A stretch of DNA of 12,357 nt from positions 1 through 12,357 of the forward strand of contig JAPKEK010000020.1 of the NCBI GenBank assembly GCA_028822125.1, given 5' to 3'. The translations under genes were made by a program, and so were the position numbers. Of the stretch, positions 5,586 to 11,529 are shown one piece after another. How positions within the stretch are numbered: the first letter of the stretch is position 1; every line of letters starts with the position of its first letter. The notes below the pieces were generated by a model. That model searched no databases and had not been told where the DNA came from. It saw only the letters and a list, made by a program, of their open reading frames with translations. This DNA is from Pseudomonadales bacterium (GTDB lineage: Bacteria > Pseudomonadota > Gammaproteobacteria > Pseudomonadales > Azotimanducaceae).

Positions 5586-6827
5586 GTGGCTAAGCGCAGA
5601 GTAGTCGTAACCGGGCTTGGCATGTTGACTTGCCTGGGAACAACGGTTCAGTCAACCTGGTCAGGTTTGCTAGCGTCAAAGAGCGGCATTGCCCCTATTT
5701 CTTTGTTTGATACTGAAGACTTTTCAGTCAGGATTGGTGGTGCAGTACCGGATTTTGATTTAGATGCGTATTTGCCCCGCAAGGAGGCACGCCGCATGGA
5801 TGGCTTTATTCAATACGGGATGGTGGCCGGAATACAGGCTATGACTGACTCTGGCATAGAAATAAGCGATGCGAACAGGCACAGATCCGGTGTGGCGGTG
5901 GGTTCAGGGATAGGCGGAATTACCACAATTGAAACCTGCCACGAAGTTCTGTTGAAACGCGGTCCAGGCAAAGTCTCGCCGTTTTTCGTTCCATCCAGCA
6001 TAATCAATATGATTGCCGGACATCTGTCTATTAAATACGGCCTGCAAGGGCCAAACATCGCCGTCACCACAGCCTGTACGACGGGTGCACACAATATTGG
6101 CCTGGCAGCAAGAATGATTGCCTATGACGATGCTGACGTGATGCTGGCAGGCGGTGCAGAGAAATCGACTGCACCAACGACCCTAGCTGGCTTCGCCTCG
6201 ATGAAAGCCCTGTCCACAAGGAATGATGATCCCGAGTCAGCTAGCAGGCCCTGGGATAAAGATCGTGATGGTTTTGTGCTGAGTGATGGCGCAGCGGTGT
6301 TGGTGCTGGAAGAATACGAGCATGCCCGCTCCAGAGGGGCGAACATTTATTGTGAAATTGTCGGTTTTGGCATGAGTGCTGATGCCAGTCATATGACCTC
6401 TCCGGCAGAAAACGGCGCTGGGGCAGCACGCTCCATGCGAAATGCGCTGCAGGACGCCAGTTTAAACCCTTCGGATATTTGCTACATAAACGCGCATGGT
6501 ACATCAACGCCGCTCGGTGATATCGCGGAAACAGTGGCCATTAAGGCAGTGTTTGATCAGCACGCAGGTACGACCAAGATCAGTTCAACAAAGTCCATGA
6601 TCGGCCACGCGCTTGGCGCGGCCGGTTCTATTGAGGCGGTCATATCAATCCTCGCAGTGGTCAACAGTATTGCCCCACCGACAATCAACCTCGATAACCC
6701 AGATGAAAGCTGTGATCTTGATTACGTGCCACATCATGCTCAGGAAGTTGATATTGACTGTGCTTTGAGCAACTCCTTCGGTTTTGGCGGGACCAATGGT
6801 TCGCTCATCTTTAAAAAGCTGAGTTAA
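5586..6827 (+). CDS. fabF: 3-oxoacyl-ACP synthase II FabF
   Basis: Condensing enzyme that joins malonyl-ACP to acyl-ACP, extending chains and important for C16:1 to C18:1 elongation. The 413 residues equal the E. coli length. Catalytic Cys164 lies in TTACTTGAHN, His304 in NAHGTSTP, Lys336 in STKSMIGH and His341 in GHALGAAG. The C-terminal NSFGFGGTNGSLIFKK is fully conserved. Translation starts at GTG 5586, giving MAKRRVVVTGLGML; GAGGG about 9 bases upstream can serve as ribosome-binding site. In many relatives pabC follows; here a 74-base gap leads to mltG. With no fabH nearby, another synthase must perform initiation. Confidence 0.97.
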   Translation: MAKRRVVVTGLGMLTCLGTTVQSTWSGLLASKSGIAPISLFDTEDFSVRIGGAVPDFDLDAYLPRKEARRMDGFIQYGMVAGIQAMTDSGIEISDANRHRSGVAVGSGIGGITTIETCHEVLLKRGPGKVSPFFVPSSIINMIAGHLSIKYGLQGPNIAVTTACTTGAHNIGLAARMIAYDDADVMLAGGAEKSTAPTTLAGFASMKALSTRNDDPESASRPWDKDRDGFVLSDGAAVLVLEEYEHARSRGANIYCEIVGFGMSADASHMTSPAENGAGAARSMRNALQDASLNPSDICYINAHGTSTPLGDIAETVAIKAVFDQHAGTTKISSTKSMIGHALGAAGSIEAVISILAVVNSIAPPTINLDNPDESCDLDYVPHHAQEVDIDCALSNSFGFGGTNGSLIFKKLS

Positions 6828-6901
6828 ACTTTTCCCTAACCGGTTATCTGCCTCTGGCTTGCAGTATGATGTGAATCTGTACTCAGGTTTGTCGACCCGC
6901 A

Positions 6902-7909
6902 ATGAATAAATATCATAAATATCGACTACTGCTTATAGGCCTGGTTGTGTTTTCCCTGGCTGCGATGGGGTTTGTAAGAGCGGTTTACCAGCCGTTGAAT
7001 TTCAGTGGAATACAAGCCCTGCAGATAACGCCTGGAACCAGCCTTTACAGCCTTACCAGGAATCTCAGCGAACACCATCTTCAGATTCCGGACTGGATGT
7101 TCCTGCTGGTCGCCCGCCTTACGGCTTTCCAGGGACCCATCCTGGCTGGCGAATATGCGGTCGAAGACGATCTTAATTCCCTTCAATTGCTAGCAGTCCT
7201 GAGAAAGGGGGACACGGTGCAGAGAACCGTGACCTTCCTGGAGGGCTGGGCTTTTGATCAATGGCGCAGCCATCTGCGGAAACAACAGCAGATGCGGGCA
7301 GATTCTGCTTTTCTGACCGATAACGAGATTATGCAGCGAGTTAGACTCGATGAACCCCTGGTGGGCACCAATCCAGAAGGCTGGTTCTTTCCAGACACTT
7401 ATTTTTATTCAGCAGGAGATTCTGATCTTGACCTACTGCAACGGGCACACAGGGCGATGCTTGACCAGCTTGAAGCGGCCTGGCTAATGCGTGATCAGCA
7501 GCAAACGCAGTTGACGCGCTATGAGAGTTTGATTCTCGCCTCAATGATCGAGAAGGAAACGGGTCGTTCGACTGATCGCAGCAATATTGCAGCTGTGTTC
7601 CTGAACCGATTAAAACGCGGTATGCGCTTACAGTCAGACCCCACCGTCATCTATGGGTTGGGTAAAGAATATGACGGCAATCTGGTGAGAGCAGACCTTT
7701 TAGGTGATACTGCGCATAATACTTATATTCACAGAGGGCTACCCCCTACACCCATCAGCATGCCCGGCCAGGAATCCATCAATTCGGTGATGCATCCTGC
7801 GCGGACCGATTATCTTTACTTTGTTGCCCGGGGTGATGGTTCCAGCGAGTTTTCCAGAACATTAAAAGACCACAATCGAGCTGTACGGTTGTATCAGATG
7901 GGTAACTAA
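6902..7909 (+). CDS. mltG: Endolytic peptidoglycan transglycosylase MltG
   Basis: Membrane-anchored lytic transglycosylase (YceG family) that cleaves nascent glycan strands and is thought to terminate their growth. The 335-residue protein has one N-terminal transmembrane helix (about 8-28) with a short cytoplasmic Lys/Arg-containing leader. A LysM-like segment follows (about 38-105), then the YceG catalytic domain. The catalytic Glu217 is in LASMIEKETG, followed by AAVFLNRLKRGMRLQSDPTV. NPEGWFFPDTY (157-167) and YIHRGLPPTPI are further signatures. Length is close to E. coli MltG (340). ATG 6902 gives the expected leader and helix; upstream ribosome-binding potential is weak. The tmk ribosome-binding site begins just after its stop. 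Confidence 0.95.
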   Translation: MNKYHKYRLLLIGLVVFSLAAMGFVRAVYQPLNFSGIQALQITPGTSLYSLTRNLSEHHLQIPDWMFLLVARLTAFQGPILAGEYAVEDDLNSLQLLAVLRKGDTVQRTVTFLEGWAFDQWRSHLRKQQQMRADSAFLTDNEIMQRVRLDEPLVGTNPEGWFFPDTYFYSAGDSDLDLLQRAHRAMLDQLEAAWLMRDQQQTQLTRYESLILASMIEKETGRSTDRSNIAAVFLNRLKRGMRLQSDPTVIYGLGKEYDGNLVRADLLGDTAHNTYIHRGLPPTPISMPGQESINSVMHPARTDYLYFVARGDGSSEFSRTLKDHNRAVRLYQMGN

Positions 7910-7924
7910 ACAAGAGGAGAGATT

Positions 7925-8557
7925 GTGCTAACGGCTAAATTCTTGACGGTTGAAGGGGTAGAAGGTGTGGGCAAGTCGTCAAGCATGAGTTTTATCTGTG
8001 AATTTCTTGAGCGCCATCAAATTGCCACTGTTACTACCAGAGAACCTGGCGGTACTGTTTGCGGGGAACTCATTCGTGACATCCTGCTCGATAAAAGGTT
8101 AGCCGATTTATCACCCATAACCGAGTTGAGTCTGTTGTTTGCAGCCAGAGCACAACATGTTCATGAAGTTATCAAACCCGCCCTGCAGGCGGGTTCCTGG
8201 GTGGTCTGTGATCGTTTCACCGATTCAACTTACGCTTATCAAGGCGGTGGCAGGCAATTATCCATGGACCTCATTTCTGCTGCGGAAGCACTGACCTTAG
8301 ATGGATTCAGTCCCGACCATACATTACTGCTCGATCTGGATGTAGAAGAGGGGCTAAAACGAGCTGCCGGGGTAGGGGAAAAAGATCGGTTTGAGTCTGA
8401 AAACGTGGCTTTTTTTGAGAGAGTCAGAGCAACCTTCCTGGAGCGGGCCGGCTTGTCTAAGCGGACCACAATTGTCAGTGCCAAGCCCTCTGTACGGAAA
8501 GTCCAGGCAGAAATCGCAGTTTGGCTGGCTGACCTGGGGGTAGGCGGCGGTGAATGA
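7925..8557 (+). CDS. tmk: Thymidylate kinase
   Basis: Phosphorylates dTMP to dTDP with ATP for dTTP synthesis. The 210 residues carry a P-loop GVEGVGKSS (11-19; Lys17), TREPGG (38-43) and the DR motif in VVCDRFTDSTYAYQGGGR (93-110), which binds the dTMP sugar and base. The LID region has DRFESEN (154-160) and FFERVRATFLE (163-173), as in other bacterial kinases. The start is GTG 7925, chosen for the strong AGAGGAG (7913-7919) ending 5 bases upstream. The coding end overlaps holB by 8 bases. The order mltG-tmk-holB is conserved in gammaproteobacteria. Confidence 0.96.
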   Translation: MLTAKFLTVEGVEGVGKSSSMSFICEFLERHQIATVTTREPGGTVCGELIRDILLDKRLADLSPITELSLLFAARAQHVHEVIKPALQAGSWVVCDRFTDSTYAYQGGGRQLSMDLISAAEALTLDGFSPDHTLLLDLDVEEGLKRAAGVGEKDRFESENVAFFERVRATFLERAGLSKRTTIVSAKPSVRKVQAEIAVWLADLGVGGGE

Positions 8558-9584
8558 TGTTCTGCTTAACAAGGTAGCGCCGCTGCCCTGGCAGCAATTA
8601 GCTCAAGAAAAACTGGTCCGGTTGAAGACCGACACAGGCTTAGCGCACAGCCTGCTGATGGGGGGACCCGCTGGAATCGGTAAGACGCATCTGGCTAAAT
8701 CATTAGCGTTTGCCCTGCTTTGCAAGTTGGAAGGTGCTGTAGCCTGCGGTGAATGTAGTAGTTGCAGGCTTGTTATGGCGGGCTCCCACTCAGACTTGAG
8801 ATGGATACAACCGGAAGACTCGTTACAGATTAAAATTGATCAGATCAGGCAGCTGGTCGGTTGGGCAAACCAGACTGCGCGACAGGGCGGTATAAAGGTC
8901 GCAGTTATTGAGCCGGCAGAACGAATGAATCTAAATGCGGCTAATGCCTTGCTAAAAATACTGGAAGAGCCTGCTGATGACACCTTTTTTATCCTGGTGA
9001 GTGCCATACCGGCCGGGCTGTTGGCCACCATACGAAGCCGTTGCCAGCAGGTATCGGTATTGCGGCCCGGGCAGGATCAGGCATTGGCCTGGTTGAAACA
9101 GGTTTTACCTGAATCAAATGAGATTGAGCTTCAGACTGCTTTGCATCTGGCTGCTGGTAGCCCTCTGAGTGCATTTGAGTTGCTAAGGGATGGGCGCAGT
9201 CAAGGCCAGATTGAATTACTGGCGCTGATGACGCAACTTGTTAACAATGAAATCAATCCAGTGCTGGCTGCGAAGCAGGCTCTGGATAAAACGCATCCAC
9301 ATGACATCTATGATCTGCTTTACTGGTTGTTGTCAGAATGCCTGAGGCGTTATATGTATGAATTATCCGGGCGCGGACTTTCACCCTTTCTGGAAGAGAC
9401 CATAGTCGTTTTTTCGGCTATTTTCTCAGCTGAACAGTTGTTATTGATTATCGAGCAGGTTGTTTCTGCTAGGAGACTGTTAATAGGCACAGGCAACCCG
9501 AATCAAGACCAGTTGCTCGAGTCACTACTGATACAGATCTTCCAAGCATCGCAGAGGCATATCAATCCGGCACTTGTAGAATGA
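8550..9584 (+). CDS. holB: DNA polymerase III delta' subunit
   Basis: Clamp-loader subunit that, with delta and DnaX, opens and loads the sliding clamp. The 344-residue AAA+ protein has a Walker A motif GPAGIGKT (39-46) and zinc-module cysteines at 58, 66, 69 and 72 (CGECSSC). A degenerate Walker B-like strand KVAVIEPAERM (116-126), ANALLKILEEP (131-141) and the SRC motif at 163-165 follow. SRC is the arginine-finger motif in delta' and DnaX. E. coli delta' has lost Walker A; here it looks intact. The GTG start at 8550 lies inside tmk and has AGGCGG just upstream, implying coupled translation. The C-terminal third is poorly conserved, as usual. Confidence 0.93.
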   Translation: MNDVLLNKVAPLPWQQLAQEKLVRLKTDTGLAHSLLMGGPAGIGKTHLAKSLAFALLCKLEGAVACGECSSCRLVMAGSHSDLRWIQPEDSLQIKIDQIRQLVGWANQTARQGGIKVAVIEPAERMNLNAANALLKILEEPADDTFFILVSAIPAGLLATIRSRCQQVSVLRPGQDQALAWLKQVLPESNEIELQTALHLAAGSPLSAFELLRDGRSQGQIELLALMTQLVNNEINPVLAAKQALDKTHPHDIYDLLYWLLSECLRRYMYELSGRGLSPFLEETIVVFSAIFSAEQLLLIIEQVVSARRLLIGTGNPNQDQLLESLLIQIFQASQRHINPALVE

Positions 9585-9631
9585 GTAATGATGATGCACA
9601 ATTTTCAAGTTAATTCTACCTGGTATGCTTT

Positions 9632-9988
9632 GTGCCTAAGTTAAACCGAAACACGGCTAAGAAAAATCTTGTTAATCTTACGATTAAGGATGTCGCACTG
9701 TTGTATCAGTATTATATGCCTTTTTTAAAAAATGGTGGTCTTTTCCTGGCAGGCTTAACGGAATACGAGCTTGGCGACGAAGTATTTATACTACTTGAGT
9801 TGATGGATGAAGCAGAGAGGATTCCGGTGGCAGGAAAGATTGTCTGGATTGCCAAAAGCGGCGTAAAAAACCCTCACAAAGTGGGCTCAGGCGTTAATTT
9901 TATCGACACTGATAATGAAGCCAAGGACAAGATTGAGAAATACCTGGCGGGTTCGAAAAGATCCCAGACAGTGACCGCAACGATGTAG
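9632..9988 (+). CDS. pilZ: Type IV pilus assembly protein PilZ
   Basis: Small cytoplasmic PilZ-domain protein needed for type IV pilus biogenesis in Pseudomonas and Xanthomonas, where it acts with PilB and FimX. The 118 residues match the Pseudomonas form: LTIKDVALLYQYYMPFLKNG (16-35), LGDEVFILLELMDEAERIPVAGK (47-69), GSGVNFID (85-92) and a C-terminal TATM resembling the conserved tail. The RxxxR and D/NxSxxG cyclic-di-GMP-binding motifs are absent, as known for this PilZ class, so it probably does not bind the nucleotide. The GTG at 9632 gives the expected length, but no Shine-Dalgarno is apparent. It follows holB by 47 bases. tatD, which usually comes next, is missing. Confidence 0.9.
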   Translation: MPKLNRNTAKKNLVNLTIKDVALLYQYYMPFLKNGGLFLAGLTEYELGDEVFILLELMDEAERIPVAGKIVWIAKSGVKNPHKVGSGVNFIDTDNEAKDKIEKYLAGSKRSQTVTATM

Positions 9989-10153
9989 TTGGAAATGCAA
10001 TTGTTCGACTGTCTTCTTCTTCAGGAATCGGGAGATATGGTCCAGTCCCGGTCGAGCTCGGGTAAGTGTGGCTGAACAATTCATCATATATCTGTTTTGA
10101 GGATTTATACTGGTCTAATTGCATTGCTCGCTGCTCACTAAAACTTTGTTCAG
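9989..10153. other. Intergenic region between convergent pilZ and GNAT genes, no confident gene
   Basis: These 165 bases separate two convergent genes. I see no strong intrinsic terminator. Two perfect 9-bp inverted repeats are present: AATGCAATT (9994-10002) with AATTGCATT (10117-10125), and GCTGAACAA (10071-10079) with TTGTTCAGC (10146-10154, covering the last base of the GNAT stop region). A minus-strand frame stays open across the whole segment but has no plausible start signal. Confidence 0.4.
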
Positions 10154-10603
10154 CTAAGCGAACTCATCTTCGAGTAGGCGATAGGGCGTTTCAGTCATGC
10201 CTAATCTCAGGTAAGTTCTAATCGCTCTGGTATTTTCTTTTTCCGCATATAAGCGTATACCAATCACATCGTCGTGCTGACTGGCCAGTTTTTTTACCTC
10301 AGCATAGAGATTAGAAAAAACACCTCGGTTGCGCTGATCTGGATCGACGTACACACTCTGAATCCACCAGAATAGGCCGCAGCGCCAGTCACTCCATTCG
10401 AAAGTGATGCCCAGGCATCCCAGGGCGTTGCCCGAGTCTTCGGCGATGAGGTAGAACCCCAGTGATGCATCGTCCAACTGTCGACGCACCCCGGCAAGTA
10501 TAACCTTGTCTGGCAGGTGCTTGGCTTCTGTTTCCAGTGCCATGGCCTGGTTAAAACTGGCGATACATTGGTCATCGGATAATACGGCTGGTCTAATTTT
10601 CAA
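10154..10603 (-). CDS. GNAT family N-acetyltransferase
   Basis: Predicted acetyl-CoA-dependent N-acetyltransferase of unknown substrate. The 149-residue protein starts MKIRPAVLSDD, a common GNAT opening. Motif A is SVYVDPDQRNRGVFSNLY (83-100), where the RxxGxG/A acetyl-CoA loop appears as RNRGVF, a variant seen in GNATs with a VF pair. Motif B is AEKENTRAIRTYLRLGM (120-136), a classic GNAT ending. The start is TTG 10603, preferred over an upstream in-frame TTG at 10615 because GGAGGG (10613-10608 on the minus strand) then falls at correct spacing. It is transcribed away from the MAPEG gene and converges on pilZ. Small-molecule, aminoglycoside-type or protein targets are all possible; sequence alone does not decide. 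Confidence 0.85.
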   Translation of the reverse strand: MKIRPAVLSDDQCIASFNQAMALETEAKHLPDKVILAGVRRQLDDASLGFYLIAEDSGNALGCLGITFEWSDWRCGLFWWIQSVYVDPDQRNRGVFSNLYAEVKKLASQHDDVIGIRLYAEKENTRAIRTYLRLGMTETPYRLLEDEFA

Positions 10604-10674
10604 ACTTCCCTCCAAAGGTTAAATGGCCCATCGATCCGATTAAATAGCTGGCCCGCCCATACTCAGTCCAGAAG

Positions 10675-10796
10675 CTAACAGCAGGCCCCATAGTGTAACC
10701 ATCGTTTTTTGCATGGGTTGGCTGTTAGGACGTTACCCTGCAAAGGTTAACGATAGAAACATTTGCACAATCGGCCAATCCATTTGGCATTTTTTG
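10675..10796 (+). ncRNA. Candidate structured RNA: three consecutive hairpins ending in a T-run
   Basis: Three stem-loops lie in a row. First: CTAACAGC/GCTGTTAG (10675-10682 with 10721-10728), enclosing CCCAT/ATGGG (10687-10691 with 10713-10717). Second: CGTTACC (10731-10737) with GG-TAACG (10745-10752, one bulged T). Third: GCCAA/TTGGC (10774-10788), followed by six T's (10790-10795). The order suits a plus-strand small RNA or a leader of the downstream MAPEG gene; on the minus strand no T-run follows. No convincing promoter is seen upstream, and I recognise no known family. Confidence 0.35.
10774..10795 (+). terminator. Possible intrinsic terminator upstream of the MAPEG gene
   Basis: A perfect 5-bp stem GCCAA/TTGGC with a 5-base loop (TCCAT) is followed by A and six T's. 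The stem is short for a strong terminator, but the T-run is well placed. No gene on this strand lies just before it, so it would end read-through or a small RNA. Confidence 0.35.
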
Positions 10797-10861
10797 TATA
10801 AACGATTGCGAGATCTTTGGGATCAAGACACAATAGTATTTTAACTGTATGAGAACGCGAT

Positions 10862-11248
10862 ATGGAATGGGTATCTTTGATTTTACTGTTAGCGCTACTG
10901 CAATTTACCGCTTTTGGGATTATGGTAGGGCGAGCTCGAGGCAAATACGGCATTTCAGCGCCGGCAACGACCGGCAATGAAATATTCGAGCGGACCTTCC
11001 GGGTACATTATAATACGCTTGAGAAACTGGTCGTGTTTGTACCCGCACTTTGGATATTCGGTTATTACATTGGGCAGTACTGGGCTGCGACCGTCGGGGT
11101 TGTTTACCTGCTTGGCAGGACCTGGTACGCCATCAGCTATATCAGAGATCCACAATCCCGTGGTCTGGGATCGCTGCTGACTGAATTAGCCCTGCTGGTA
11201 CTGGTGGTGGGTGGAATCTCAGGTATCGCGATACAGTTATTGAACTAG
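10862..11248 (+). CDS. MAPEG family membrane protein
   Basis: Member of the MAPEG superfamily (membrane-associated proteins in eicosanoid and glutathione metabolism), which includes microsomal glutathione transferases; bacterial members are often annotated as such without proven substrates. The 128 residues form four predicted transmembrane helices at about 3-22, 55-71, 74-93 and 102-124. The signature GNEIFERTFRVHYNTLE (38-54) lies in the loop before helix 2, and GRTWYAISYI (85-94) comes later. In the family, Glu and Arg residues of such segments bind glutathione. ATG 10862 gives helix 1 immediately. A clear ribosome-binding site is not seen. It stands alone, with divergent GNAT upstream and a possible terminator downstream. 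Confidence 0.88.
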   Translation: MEWVSLILLLALLQFTAFGIMVGRARGKYGISAPATTGNEIFERTFRVHYNTLEKLVVFVPALWIFGYYIGQYWAATVGVVYLLGRTWYAISYIRDPQSRGLGSLLTELALLVLVVGGISGIAIQLLN

Positions 11249-11260
11249 AGCTGTTTAATG

Positions 11261-11287
11261 CCGGCCTGAACGGGGCAGGCTGGTTAA
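11261..11287 (+). terminator. Possible terminator after the MAPEG gene
   Basis: CCGGCCTG (11261-11268) pairs with CAGGCTGG (11276-11283) in an 8-bp GC-rich stem with one G-T pair and a 7-base loop, 13 bases after the stop codon. It is followed by TTAATT, a poor T-run. Position and stem favour a terminator; the tail weakens the call. Confidence 0.45.
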
Positions 11288-11330
11288 TTGCCGCAAAAGC
11301 TATAGGCTAGTCTGGTCTCGATAGTATTTT

Positions 11331-11350
11331 GGAAAGGAGCGCGCTTTTCC
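11331..11350. repeat. Short inverted repeat in the intergenic region
   Basis: GGAAAGG (11331-11337) and CTTTTCC (11344-11350) form a 7-bp stem with one G-T pair and a 6-base loop. A perfect TATAAT follows at 11361-11366, but no -35 hexamer lies at the right distance. Role unknown. Confidence 0.3.
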
Positions 11351-11457
11351 AGCTGAAGTTTATAATCTGGCTGCAGGCAGCTCAGTGATCCCGGGGACAA
11401 CTTATTGTCCAGCCTATCTCTGAAGCAGACAAATAATGCCAATGGATGATTCTTTAG

Positions 11458-11486
11458 TTTTACTGAAAGCAATGGGATGGTATATA
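11458..11486 (+). promoter_or_regulatory. Candidate extended -10 promoter for the molybdenum hydroxylase gene
   Basis: TTTACT (11458-11463, 4 of 6) lies 17 bases before TATATA (11481-11486, 4 of 6), and the -10 is preceded by TGG (11478-11480), the extended -10 signature. Transcription would begin near 11493, leaving about 37 bases of leader containing AGGAG at 11517-11521. This marks the start of a new transcription unit. Confidence 0.5.
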
Positions 11487-11529
11487 TAGCGCGACGAATT
11501 AGTTTGGCACACAGGTAGGAGACAAAAAT

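Noticed and set aside
9602..9629. TTTTCA with TGGTATGCT as an internal pilZ promoter
   Set aside because: The predicted transcript start (about 9636) would fall after the pilZ GTG at 9632, so it could not express the full protein.
10047..10062. CCCG/CGGG hairpin after pilZ as a terminator
   Set aside because: Only 4 pairs and no following T-run on either strand.
9900..10124. 74-codon minus-strand frame overlapping the end of pilZ
   Set aside because: It covers the spacer but overlaps pilZ antisense, has no ribosome-binding site, and the translation shows no recognisable motif; kept only as spacer description.
11361..11366. Perfect TATAAT upstream of the molybdenum hydroxylase gene
   Set aside because: No -35 match lies at 15-19 bases and no TG extension precedes it; the 11458-11486 site closer to the gene is better.
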